This document shows positions 29,919 to 37,712 of a stretch of 41,940 bases of DNA, in pieces. Under the pieces are notes generated by a model that saw nothing but the letters and a program-made list of their open reading frames with translations, did no database searches and was not told where the DNA came from. The stretch is from a virus: the IMG/VR virus record IMGVR_UViG_3300044699_000016, positions 1 to 41,940 of that record. One strand, written 5' to 3'. Each line of letters begins with the position of its first letter. Position 1 is the stretch's first letter. The position numbers and the translations under genes are program-made.

Positions 29919-30310
29919 TGCAAAACGGCGGCGACAACCTGCACCAGACTGCGGCCAAGGGCGTGGAGGCGATCAACATGATCGTCGGCCAGCGCGACCA
30001 GCTTTTGACAGACAATGACCGCATGACAACCGACATCGCACTGATGCGGGAAAAGATCGTCCAGCTTGAAGGCAGGCTCAACGTCGCCAACGCCGAGCGC
30101 GACCACTACATGCGCTTCTGCGTCGAACTTTCCACCGGGCTGAACAACATCCAGAACCTGATCGCCACCACCGTCGAGGCCGCCAAGCACGCCGCGTTCA
30201 AGCCGACGCACGTCACCCGCCCCGCGCGCGAAGATCAGGTATCGGAGGCCGACGCGCAGGCCATCGAGAGCCTGATCCAGCGGCTGCCGAAAAGCGACGG
30301 CGAACAATAA
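29915..30310 (+). CDS. Coiled-coil early protein
   Basis: 131 residues: MMQNGGDNLHQTAAKGVEAI, NMIVGQRDQLLTDNDRMTTD, IALMREKIVQLEGRLNVANA, then CVELSTGLNNIQNLIATTVE. Residues 25-75 form a strong coiled coil ending in a short helix and a basic tail. This shape is shared by small phage proteins that oligomerise; a role is not known. Last gene of the recombination operon. Confidence 0.66.
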   Translation: MMQNGGDNLHQTAAKGVEAINMIVGQRDQLLTDNDRMTTDIALMREKIVQLEGRLNVANAERDHYMRFCVELSTGLNNIQNLIATTVEAAKHAAFKPTHVTRPAREDQVSEADAQAIESLIQRLPKSDGEQ

Positions 30311-30502
30311 CCGCCGGTTGCAAATTCGGCATTTCGACTTTTTCGAAAATTCATGGTTTTGAAATTTTGTTCTTCAATGATTTCGGTGGGAACCCGCCGC
30401 TAACCCCTTGACGATGCCAACTCAACCGGCACGGGTATTAGCTTTGTGCTAAAATACTTCCGTTGAGTGAGAGTTGCTGTTTGACATCGTAAAGGAGGAC
30501 AC
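30311..30502. other. Intergenic regulatory gap
   Basis: No gene. It holds an AT-rich TTTCGA-N5-TCGAAA inverted repeat (about 30334-30350), a weak GGTGGG/CCCGCC hairpin (30385-30398), GCTAA-CCCCTTGACG (30399-30413) and the operator-promoter at 30438-30455. Confidence 0.55.
30438..30455 (+). promoter_or_regulatory. Operator palindrome with -10-like TAAAAT
   Basis: TTAGCTTTGTGCTAA (30438-30452) is a perfect TTAGC-N5-GCTAA palindrome; TGTGC-TAAAAT overlaps it (TAAAAT at 30450-30455). No good -35 is at standard distance; TTGACG is at 30408-30413. It probably drives the gene at 30503. Confidence 0.55.
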
Positions 30503-31097
30503 ATGGCTGACGAAGCCAAAGCGAAATACTCGTCTGTCAATGGTCAGTGGCCGGAAGGCACCCGCGACGGGCGCGACCTGAAGCCGACGCCGAAGGAGGC
30601 GCTGGCCGCAGCGAAGCGGCTCTACCGGGTAGGGTTCAAGAGGCATTTCCGGGGCAAGATGAAACTGACCAGCGGCAACCGACGGACATGGATCAGGAGC
30701 GGCGTGTTCTACGTCAATCCCGATCTGGGTGCTGGCACCATCGACTACCGATCCAGAGGTGGCGTCATCATCGACCGGGGAAGCGGCGGGGGCTGGCACG
30801 AACTGGTCCACGACATTTCCCACTACGTCACCCGCCGATTGTACGGGGACGCCCACGGGTTCCGGCACGCCTTCATCGAGAAGGAAATGATCAAGGCGGT
30901 GGTCGAGGGCGGCTGGCTGGAAGGCAAGCTGATCCGGCCAACCAAGCCGAAGCCCCCGGTGGACGAGAAGGCGCTGAAACTCCAGCGCACGCTGGCCAGC
31001 ATCAAACGCTGGCGGGCGAAAGAGAAGCGAGCGCAGACGGCCTTGCGCAAGTTGACGCGCAAAAAGCCGCTACTACGAACGCCAGCTTCAGGCCTGA
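30503..31097 (+). CDS. Putative zinc metallopeptidase-like phage protein (one frameshift near the end)
   Basis: About 197 residues. Start MADEAKAKYSSVNGQWPEGT (GGAGG 6 bases upstream). The key motif is GWHELVHDISHYVTRRLYGD (residues about 96-115), with HELVH as an HExxH zinc motif and another His four residues later, then HGFRHAFIEKEMIKAVVEGG. The C-terminus is Lys/Arg-rich (SIKRWRAKEKRAQTALRKLT). In the A5 run at about 31062 one extra base seems present: removing it gives RKSRYYERQLQA and a stop at 31097, just before the terminator; as read, the frame runs through the terminator to 31156. SprT-like or anti-restriction-type peptidase is possible; activity untested. Confidence 0.65.
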
Positions 31098-31100
31098 CGA

Positions 31101-31577
31101 TCACCCCCCGCCTCGCGCGGGGGGTTCTTTTGTTAGGGGCCAGCGGATCGCCTTGATGCCGGACGCGGCGAACGCGCTCTCCTTCACCTGATCGGATTGA
31201 TTGCCGCCGAGCAGGATGACGTTATCGCCCTCGCGTCGCTCGAACAGCGCGACGTGGTGGTCGAGCGTGATGATCGCCCCCGGCACCGGCTCGAAAAGTT
31301 CCTGTCCCCAATCGCTCCACGCCTCGGCGTACAGGAAGCGATGCACGTCGTCCTCGCCGTAGACCGGGCGGTAGCCCGCCGAGGTGACGAAGAACGCCAC
31401 CGCCAGCCCGCACCACGCGATGCTGTCGGCGGTGTAGTAGGAGCAGTAGGTCGCCATGTCGGGGTAGGCAGCGGCGATAATTTCCGGTGCCCGCATGATC
31501 TGCGGATTGTCGGCGTCGCCGGGGTGTTCCTCGATGCCGATGCAGCGGCGCGCGATTTCCAGCCATGCCGGGATCAT
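31101..31577 (-). CDS. Endolysin (TIGR02594/NlpC-P60-like amidase)
   Basis: 158 residues from ATG 31577. MIPAWLEIARRCIGIEEHPG, then NPQIM and YCSYYTADSIAWCGLAVAFF with the catalytic Cys in AWCG, VTSAGYRPV, then PVPGAIITLDHHVALFERRE containing the catalytic His (DHHVAL) and ILLGGNQSDQVKESAF with the third polar residue. This is the papain-like phage peptidoglycan hydrolase family. The C-terminal PPARGGG is encoded by the terminator stem and may be accidental. It overlaps the start of the next lysis-cassette gene (ATGA). Confidence 0.82.
   Translation of the reverse strand: MIPAWLEIARRCIGIEEHPGDADNPQIMRAPEIIAAAYPDMATYCSYYTADSIAWCGLAVAFFVTSAGYRPVYGEDDVHRFLYAEAWSDWGQELFEPVPGAIITLDHHVALFERREGDNVILLGGNQSDQVKESAFAASGIKAIRWPLTKEPPARGGG
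31104..31131 (+). terminator. Rho-independent terminator between convergent units
   Basis: CCCCCCGC (31104-31111), 5-base loop, GCGGGGGG (31117-31124), then TTCTTTT. It ends the rightward gene at 31097. The left arm overlaps the last codons of the leftward endolysin gene. Confidence 0.82.
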
Positions 31578-31885
31578 GGTTTCCCTCCACAGGGCGGCGG
31601 GTTCCAACTCAGCGCGTTGGCGCGGGCGCGGACGTGGGCGCTGATGCCTACGCTCATGCCTTCGATGGCGCGCTTCGGCTGCATGCGCTCGTCCTTCATC
31701 CAGACGTCGAACAGCTTGACGACGTGGTCGCGCAGGGCGCGGTCGATGCCAGCCAGCACGACCTCGCGAATGCGCTCGCGCTCCGCAACCGGGACGCAGA
31801 TCGTCATCCTCTCGTCCTCGGAGCGCACGCCATAGAGGCCGATGCCGACCAGCAGCGCCAGCGCAACGAGCGCGATCTTCTTCAT
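31574..31885 (-). CDS. Membrane-anchored small protein of lysis cassette
   Basis: 103 residues from ATG 31885. N-terminal MKKIALVALALLVGIGLYGV is a signal-anchor helix; then ERMTICVPVAERERIREVVL, DRALRDHVVKLFDVWMKDER and an ending WNPPPCGGKP with one Cys. It sits just upstream of the endolysin with a 4-base overlap. Position and topology suit a spanin-like or holin-associated role, but there is no lipobox and no recognised spanin motif. Role uncertain. Confidence 0.6.
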   Translation of the reverse strand: MKKIALVALALLVGIGLYGVRSEDERMTICVPVAERERIREVVLAGIDRALRDHVVKLFDVWMKDERMQPKRAIEGMSVGISAHVRARANALSWNPPPCGGKP

Positions 31886-32589
31886 GCTCCCGCCCTTCGC
31901 ACCGCGATGGTGGCGGCGGCAAACCCGCCCTGCTCGTTGTAGGTCCAGTCGCCGGGGTTCTCGGTCGCGGCGGCGGCCACCACCTTGCTGCTTCCGACGC
32001 CAAAAACCGCAAAGTCCCCCCGGCCAGAGGCCTGCGTCGCTTGGATGGTGTAGCCGTCCGATGGCACCGAGGACGGGAAGGTGTTTTTGGTTATGCCATG
32101 GACCGCGAGGACCCAAGCGCGGGCGGTGACAGTGGTGATCGCAGGGGTCGGCACCGGGCCGTTGGGAAGGTTGTTTCCGCTTGTGGTGACGGCAGCCGCG
32201 TCCTCCGGGGTGTCCAGCTTCACGCCGCGCAGGCAGATCGCAAAGGCGACGTTGCCTCCGTCCGCAAAGTCGCCGCCGTTGAAGGCGACCGTGGTGTCGG
32301 GGCTACCTGACAGCATGACCTTGCGATAGGCCGCCAGCCTGCATGCGCCGTCACCTGCACCGATGATGTTTGCCAGTATTACATAGCCGCCGGTTGTGAT
32401 GGTGATTGCGGTCGCGGCGGTCGGCCTTGTGCAGAACGCATACACAACGTCGTTCTGCTGTAACGTAGGCAGCGCGAGCGTGAGTGCGCCGCCGGATGCG
32501 TTGCTGGTCTTGACCGAGCCGACGAGGGAAATTTCCGGCTGCAAGGTCAGCAGCGGCGGCACCATCATCGCGGTCAGGCCGGGGAGCAT
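31882..32589 (-). CDS. Putative fibre-associated/virion protein
   Basis: 235 residues: MLPGLTAMMVPPLLTLQPEI, then TLALPTLQQNDVVYAFCTRP, AYRKVMLSGSPDTTVAFNGG, AFAICLRGVKLDTPEDAAAV, ARAWVLAVHGITKNTF and the end NEQGGFAAATIAVRRAGA. All-beta jelly-roll-like pattern seen in phage surface proteins that accompany fibres (the DVVYAFC ... FNGG ... RGV sequence resembles the N-terminal domain of the repeat protein at 7060-8622). No enzyme motif. It overlaps the gene downstream by 4 bases. Confidence 0.62.
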   Translation of the reverse strand: MLPGLTAMMVPPLLTLQPEISLVGSVKTSNASGGALTLALPTLQQNDVVYAFCTRPTAATAITITTGGYVILANIIGAGDGACRLAAYRKVMLSGSPDTTVAFNGGDFADGGNVAFAICLRGVKLDTPEDAAAVTTSGNNLPNGPVPTPAITTVTARAWVLAVHGITKNTFPSSVPSDGYTIQATQASGRGDFAVFGVGSSKVVAAAATENPGDWTYNEQGGFAAATIAVRRAGA

Positions 32590-33209
32590 CAGCGAATGTC
32601 CGGTATGAACGTGCAGAAGATGAAGCCGGGGGACAGGACCGCGTAGGACAGGGCGTCAACGGCGTTGGCCGCAATGGTCAACGACGGCTTGGTGCCGCCG
32701 GTAAACTTATAGGCCGCGTCCCATGTCGTGATCGTGCAACCACCGGCACCGGGCTGCTGGAAATAGATGACGCCTTTCTGCCCGCCCTTCTGATTGGACG
32801 GTGCGGCCAGCGTTCGACCGGCCCCGGCCATGGTGCAGAAGAAATCGAACCCGAGGCTGAAGTTCGGCGTGATGGTGGTGCCAACCTCGGCCAGCGCGGT
32901 GTAGGCTGCCGCGCTCCAGACCCGGTCGGTCAGCAGGTACTTGCCCGCAACATTGGCGCGGAAGTCTGCGGCGGACGCAAGGTTCGCCGGGTGGACGTGG
33001 TCCTCGCGCGCGTACTTGAACGACGTGCCGACAGCGGCTGGATCGGCGTCAGGCAGCGGCGTTGCGGTAGCCTCGCCGCTGCTGATGATCGCGCCCTGCC
33101 CGGTGAACCACTTCTCGCCGTCCCATGTGTAGGTCGGGATGCCAGCGACGGGCGAGGCCGGGTATTTTTGCCCGACTGTCGGAGAGGCCGGAAAGTCGAG
33201 GGCTGCCAT
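32589..33209 (-). CDS. Tail fibre-associated protein
   Basis: 206 residues, MAALDFPASPTVGQKYPASP, TYTWDGEKWFTGQGA, then KYAREDHVHPANLASAADFR, QWRKGV-type and GVIYFQQPGAGGCTITTWDA, FKFTGG-type end. The TPLPDADPAAVGTSFKYARE-DH-HP block is shared with the main fibre (SKKYAREDHRHPTVV), showing a common module. Typical of short fibre or adaptor proteins that follow the fibre gene. Confidence 0.66.
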   Translation of the reverse strand: MAALDFPASPTVGQKYPASPVAGIPTYTWDGEKWFTGQGAIISSGEATATPLPDADPAAVGTSFKYAREDHVHPANLASAADFRANVAGKYLLTDRVWSAAAYTALAEVGTTITPNFSLGFDFFCTMAGAGRTLAAPSNQKGGQKGVIYFQQPGAGGCTITTWDAAYKFTGGTKPSLTIAANAVDALSYAVLSPGFIFCTFIPDIR

Positions 33210-33218
33210 GGTCGGCTC

Positions 33219-33392
33219 CTAAAGTTTCGGTGGCCGCGCGATGCCGCGCGGCTTGCCGATTTCGTAATACTCGCCGGGGGCAGGCTCGACGGAGGTCCAG
33301 CCGTCCGGCAGCGGAATTGATGTCGCGTCGTCCGCCGCCACGATGGCGTTCTGCACCAGACCGCCCGCGTCAATGAGCAAGTGAGTTTTCAT
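33219..33392 (-). CDS. Small fibre-region protein
   Basis: 57 residues from ATG 33392: MKTHLLIDAGGLVQNAIVAA, then IPLPDGWTSVEPAPGEYYEI. This compact pattern (Gly-Val-Val-x-N ... P-x-G) is common to small proteins next to fibre genes, often tail-fibre assembly or chaperone-like. GAGGTGG precedes the ATG; overlaps the fibre stop. Confidence 0.6.
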   Translation of the reverse strand: MKTHLLIDAGGLVQNAIVAADDATSIPLPDGWTSVEPAPGEYYEIGKPRGIARPPKL

Positions 33393-35053
33393 GGGTACCA
33401 CCTCAGAATGACAATGCCCTGCGTCGAAGCATAATAGCCGCCCGCGCCGTAGCCTTTGCCCCCGCCCGTGCCCTTGCTCCCTATGCCGCCAATTCCATAC
33501 AGGCTGTCGCCGCCGACGTTATCGTAAGTGGGTGCATCGCCGCCCGCACACCCGGCATAGACATAGCCGCCGAAGCCGCCACCATTGCCATCATAGGTGC
33601 CGCCAAGCGCATAGGGCGACCCCGGAAGCCCCTGCGAGCCGTTGACTATTTGCGAAGTGCCGCCGTTGCCGTAGCTGCCGGACGGGCCTGCCGCGCCGAC
33701 GTACACGACGATGCTCAGGCCGGGGGTCAGCCCGTTGAACCATGTGAAGGCCGTGCCACCACCGCCGCCGCCACTAAAACCGGAGCCACCACCGCCGACG
33801 AGGATCGCCTCCAGTTGGGTCGCGCCCGCCGGGATGGCGACCGCCTGCGTCGTGGTGATGTACTGCACCGCCGGATTAGGGCCAGTCACGACTGTCGGAT
33901 GCCGGTGATCCTCGCGCGCGTACTTTTTCGAAGTGCCGGGGGTTGCGGCACCGTCCGCCAGCGGCGTGGCGTTACCCGCCTGCCCGATGACGAACGCGGT
34001 GGTGGCGATTGAGGTGTCATTGTCATCGACGGCGGGCGTCGGCGCGGTAGGGTTGCCGGAAAATATCGGCGAGGCCAGCGTGGCTAGCGTCGCAAAGTCG
34101 GGCTGCGGGGCCGCAGGCACCCATTGCGCCGTGTTGCCGTCGTTATAGCGGACGTACAAGATGCCGGTGTCGCTTTTCCACCAGAACGAATTATCCGCTG
34201 GCGTTGCGGGCGGCGTGACCGACGTGGTGACGCCGCTGGTCAGGAAGCGCGGGTCGTCGCCTGCCGCCACCGTGCCGGTTGCCACGCCCACGTTCTTGGT
34301 CGCCGCATTGCCGAGGCCGAGGTTGGTGCGCGCGGTCGACTTATCGGCAAGGTCGAACAGATTTTGCGAGCGCAGCATGTCGCCCGTGCCGGGACCGCCG
34401 GGGCCTTGCGGTCCTATAGGTCCCTGTATTCCCTGATCGCCCTGTACTCCTTGAATGCCTTGTGTCCCTTGAATGCCCTGCGGCCCGCGAATGTCGGTTG
34501 CCTCGGCCAGCGTCGCGACGTAGCTGACCGGGCCGACGTACATGCCGCTCGCTGGCATCGTGCCGGACCCGCCGGTCCAGCCGGTCACCTGCAACACGCG
34601 CCGCTGCCCGTCCACCACGATGGCAAGCGTCGGTATCCACGTCGTCGGCACGCTCGCCAGCGACCCCTCGCTCAGATGCAGCGAGCGGCTCAGTCCGGTC
34701 TTGAGTTGCGCCAGCGCGTGCCAAATTTTGTCGTAGGCCTGCTCCTGATCGCCCGCGTCCATGGTCGAGAGCGTGTTGCCGTCGAGGTCCTGAATGAATT
34801 GCACGTCGCGGAAGATGAACAGCGCCGAGCCAGCCGGGGGCGCGGTGATCATCGTCAGCGTCCCGGCGACCTCGGTGCCAGCGCCGAACAGCGTGTAGTG
34901 GACGTTCTCGACCTGCGGGGTTTCGACCTGCGTCGAACTTGTCAGGATGACCTTCACGTCCAGATTTGAAAGGAACGCGAAGCCGGTCGAGAACACCGTG
35001 CTGGTGCCGTTGCCGCTGTACTGCACGCGCGCCAGATCAGAGGAAACTGTCAT
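33389..35053 (-). CDS. Tail fibre with collagen-like segment and glycine-rich tip
   Basis: 554 residues. N-terminal 1-150: DLARVQYSGNGTSTVFSTGF and IFRDVQFIQDLDGNTLSTMD, YDKIWHALAQLKTGLSRSLH, the T7 gp17-like virion-attachment domain. Residues about 190-225: collagen-like Gly-x-y (GPQGIQGTQGIQGVQGDQG), a flexible trimeric stalk. Then LFDLADKSTARTNLGLGNAA and SFWWKSDTGILYVRYNDGN modules. C-terminal ~120 residues are extremely glycine-rich (GGGGSGFSGGGGGG, GGIGSKGTGGGKGYGAGGYY), like phage receptor-binding tips made of polyglycine helices. It determines host binding. Intact frame. Confidence 0.85.
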   Translation of the reverse strand: MTVSSDLARVQYSGNGTSTVFSTGFAFLSNLDVKVILTSSTQVETPQVENVHYTLFGAGTEVAGTLTMITAPPAGSALFIFRDVQFIQDLDGNTLSTMDAGDQEQAYDKIWHALAQLKTGLSRSLHLSEGSLASVPTTWIPTLAIVVDGQRRVLQVTGWTGGSGTMPASGMYVGPVSYVATLAEATDIRGPQGIQGTQGIQGVQGDQGIQGPIGPQGPGGPGTGDMLRSQNLFDLADKSTARTNLGLGNAATKNVGVATGTVAAGDDPRFLTSGVTTSVTPPATPADNSFWWKSDTGILYVRYNDGNTAQWVPAAPQPDFATLATLASPIFSGNPTAPTPAVDDNDTSIATTAFVIGQAGNATPLADGAATPGTSKKYAREDHRHPTVVTGPNPAVQYITTTQAVAIPAGATQLEAILVGGGGSGFSGGGGGGTAFTWFNGLTPGLSIVVYVGAAGPSGSYGNGGTSQIVNGSQGLPGSPYALGGTYDGNGGGFGGYVYAGCAGGDAPTYDNVGGDSLYGIGGIGSKGTGGGKGYGAGGYYASTQGIVILRWYP

Positions 35054-35060
35054 AGGTCAC

Positions 35061-37712
35061 CTACTGGTTCGGAACCCTGAAACCGCCGCCGCCGGTCGGC
35101 CTGCCAAAGCGGTCGGGTAGCGGCTCTTGTATCGGTCGAACGAATTCGGTTTTCCGCAGCACGCGGCGTTCCTCGATGCCTCGGCCTTGGTACGGGATAT
35201 TCAGCTTCTGGTGTTCGCGGTGCGCGAGGCCCGCCTGAATTTCGGCATGGAATTCTGGGAAGCGCCACGGGGCCTCCGACATGATCTGCCGCTGCGCCGC
35301 CTGCCGGTAGTCGTTGACCCATTGCTTGATGTAGGCCGACTTCCCGCTGTCGGTGCCGGTGCCGTCTGGGTCGCTCTTGTTCTGATAAATGTGTGAGTAG
35401 CGCGGATCGTCGCCGCTGACCATGCGGTTCAGGAAGTCCTCCAGCCCGATCTTCTCGCCGGTCTTTGGATTGTGCCTAAGTTCGCTGCCAGCCAGCCGCC
35501 GATAGTAGTCGAGGACCTCCGGGTGGTCGCGGAAGTTGACCTGCACACCCATGAACGGAGCCGACCACTCGATGCGCTGGATGCCGGTGCGCAACTTCAC
35601 CATTTCGTTGAACGTCGGGTGATCGTTCTTCCAGCTAAGTCGGAACGGCATGACGAAGTTATAGAGCGCGCCAGCAGCGCCCGCTGGCTGGTTTTTGACT
35701 TCGTGGCCGAATACGTCGCGAACCGGGATCAGTTTGTCGGACAGCCCCGGCATGTTCTTGAACAGCACCGCGTCGTACCAGCTTCCGATCTGACGCTGTT
35801 GCGGGTCCATCATCGAGCCGACCGCGCGCACAGGCGCGAGGCCGGGAATGCCAGCGGTGACCACGCTGCCAGCGAGGTCGCGGAAGTAGCTGCCGAGCGC
35901 GCTGCTGCTGCCTCGCTTGTAGGTGTCCATGCCGCTCGCCATCTTGGAGAAGCTGGTCATAAAGGTCTGGTCGGTGAACGAGTAAGCCATGATGGCGATG
36001 GCGGTGTTCATCCACTCGTCGATTGTGTCGTACGCCTCCGGGTGAATGTCGCGGTTCTTCATCATCTGGTCCAGCCCGCCAGCGAAGGCGATCATGGGCG
36101 CAAGCTGCCCCAGCCCGGTGACGCCGACCTGCATGCCTCCCGGCCTTTGCAGCGAGAACGGCTTGATGCCCGCTCCTTCCAGCGACTGCCGCCACGCCGG
36201 TTCGTGCGGCAGCGGCCCGGTGAGGTTGCCGTTCTGCGCGTAGTCGAATAGCAGCGAGGTCGCCGCTGCCCCGGTGGTGACCTTGGCCAGCGCGAGGTCG
36301 CGCGCTGCGCCGCCCGCCGCGAAGTCCTTCCGCCAGTTGCCGATGACGAACGCCAGCGGGGAGTGCTCTGCCGCGTTCGCCAGCAGCCGGTTCGGCGTGC
36401 GGACGTAGGGCATGACCAGATGGATCGGCTGGTACATGCTTCGCAGGTTCATCAGGCCCTGCCCGAGTGCCCCCGGCGCATCGTTGAAGGTCGCGTAGTT
36501 TGCGTGCGACATCGACGCCAGCTTGATGTTGTTCGGCGGGTTCGCGATCAGGTCGGTGACCCGGTTAACGAAGGCCTTCCCTTGCAGCCCTTCAGATAGC
36601 GCCTGCCGGTGCGCCTGCGCCTCGATTTCCCCACGGAAGGCGATGACCTTGAAGAAGTCGTCGCCAGCGGCGAGGAACCGTCCGGGTATGCGAACGGTGC
36701 CGCCGATGAAGTCGATGGCCCTGCCCATGACGGTCTTGCCGAACTCGACCTGCTCGACCGCCGACTTGCCCAGCATTTCCGCCACCGCCTTGGAGGTGGA
36801 CGGAGGGAACATCGTCGCCCCCGTGCCAAAGGCGTCGGTCGCGGCGCTGCCGCCGTGCAGCGGGGCGAATTGCCGCTCGCCGGTCTTGACCGCCCTGCCA
36901 GCCGTGCGGAATGCCTCCTTGAACGCGGAAATCTGGCCGCGCATATAGGCCGCCGCCTCGCCATCGACGACGCCGTCGCCAAGTTCGCGGCCCAGCAGCG
37001 TCGAATACTTTGCGGCGGTCGCTCGATCCACCGACTGCCAAATCGCATTGGCGGAGTTGCCGACGAGGTTGCGCACCTGCGTGACCGGCTTCCACAGGAA
37101 CGACAGCGCGTAGGCCTCCTTGTAGACATCCCACGCCCAGCGGCCCCAGCCGCGATTGAGTGCGAGGTTCATTGCTCCCGGTGCCGCGCCGTCCGCGTGC
37201 ATCTGGATGATCATGCTCGACAGATTGCGCGCCCCGTCCACGCCGCCGGTCCCGATCAAGAACTCGTGCATGGCCTGCGCCCGCGCGATGTTGCCTTCGG
37301 CGTGTGCCGCGCGCAGCGCGCCGAGCGCGCGTCCCGCCTCGCCCGATACTCCGAGAAAACTTTCAAGGATGGCCATGTGCGTGACCATCTGCTCGTTGAC
37401 GCGGAAGGTGTCGGCCAGCGACGAGTGCGGCATTTCGGCAATCTTCGCCAGTTCGAGCAGACGCGCGTGCGACGAGTTGAGCAGCCTGCCCGCCGCGATG
37501 ATCTGCTCGCCGCTATAGGCTTCTCCCAGCTTGCGCGCGAGGAACTGGTCGTGCGTCATGTTGAGCGCCTCGGCCATTTCCTTCTGCGCCGCCAGCGTCA
37601 GCACCCCGCGCTTGGCCTCGCTGATGTTCGGCTTGATCACGTCCGCAATCTGGCCGATCACGCCGGGGATATTGCCCTTGTCGATGTTCTCCCATGTGAT
37701 GTTTGGTTTCAA
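35061..37712 (-). CDS. Large polyvalent-type internal virion protein, C-terminal part
   Basis: 883 residues as read from 37712, but the start is not the true start: the sequence MKPNITWENIDKGNIPGVIG continues the frame of the gene upstream after a one-base shift near 37710 (AKLSDLKPNITWENIDKG). Sections ALNMTHDQFLARKLGEAYSG, LLNSSHARLLELAKIAEMPH, MAILESFLGVSGEAGRALGA, WAWDVYKEAYALSFLWKPVT, QVRNLVGNSANAIWQSVDRA and MFPPSTSKA are hallmarks of the long internal proteins following the transglycosylase protein in many podoviruses. C-terminal residues 780-883 are basic. It is probably carried in the virion and ejected with the DNA. Confidence 0.75.
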   Translation of the reverse strand: MKPNITWENIDKGNIPGVIGQIADVIKPNISEAKRGVLTLAAQKEMAEALNMTHDQFLARKLGEAYSGEQIIAAGRLLNSSHARLLELAKIAEMPHSSLADTFRVNEQMVTHMAILESFLGVSGEAGRALGALRAAHAEGNIARAQAMHEFLIGTGGVDGARNLSSMIIQMHADGAAPGAMNLALNRGWGRWAWDVYKEAYALSFLWKPVTQVRNLVGNSANAIWQSVDRATAAKYSTLLGRELGDGVVDGEAAAYMRGQISAFKEAFRTAGRAVKTGERQFAPLHGGSAATDAFGTGATMFPPSTSKAVAEMLGKSAVEQVEFGKTVMGRAIDFIGGTVRIPGRFLAAGDDFFKVIAFRGEIEAQAHRQALSEGLQGKAFVNRVTDLIANPPNNIKLASMSHANYATFNDAPGALGQGLMNLRSMYQPIHLVMPYVRTPNRLLANAAEHSPLAFVIGNWRKDFAAGGAARDLALAKVTTGAAATSLLFDYAQNGNLTGPLPHEPAWRQSLEGAGIKPFSLQRPGGMQVGVTGLGQLAPMIAFAGGLDQMMKNRDIHPEAYDTIDEWMNTAIAIMAYSFTDQTFMTSFSKMASGMDTYKRGSSSALGSYFRDLAGSVVTAGIPGLAPVRAVGSMMDPQQRQIGSWYDAVLFKNMPGLSDKLIPVRDVFGHEVKNQPAGAAGALYNFVMPFRLSWKNDHPTFNEMVKLRTGIQRIEWSAPFMGVQVNFRDHPEVLDYYRRLAGSELRHNPKTGEKIGLEDFLNRMVSGDDPRYSHIYQNKSDPDGTGTDSGKSAYIKQWVNDYRQAAQRQIMSEAPWRFPEFHAEIQAGLAHREHQKLNIPYQGRGIEERRVLRKTEFVRPIQEPLPDRFGRPTGGGGFRVPNQ

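Noticed and set aside
31101-32012. Longer start (303 residues) for the endolysin
   Set aside because: The extra N-terminus overlaps two genes in other frames and is Arg/Pro-rich; the ATG at 31577 starts exactly at the family's first motif.
35659-36195. 178-residue and other long alternative frames inside the large internal protein gene
   Set aside because: Out-of-frame shadows; the 883-residue frame has family-typical motifs throughout.
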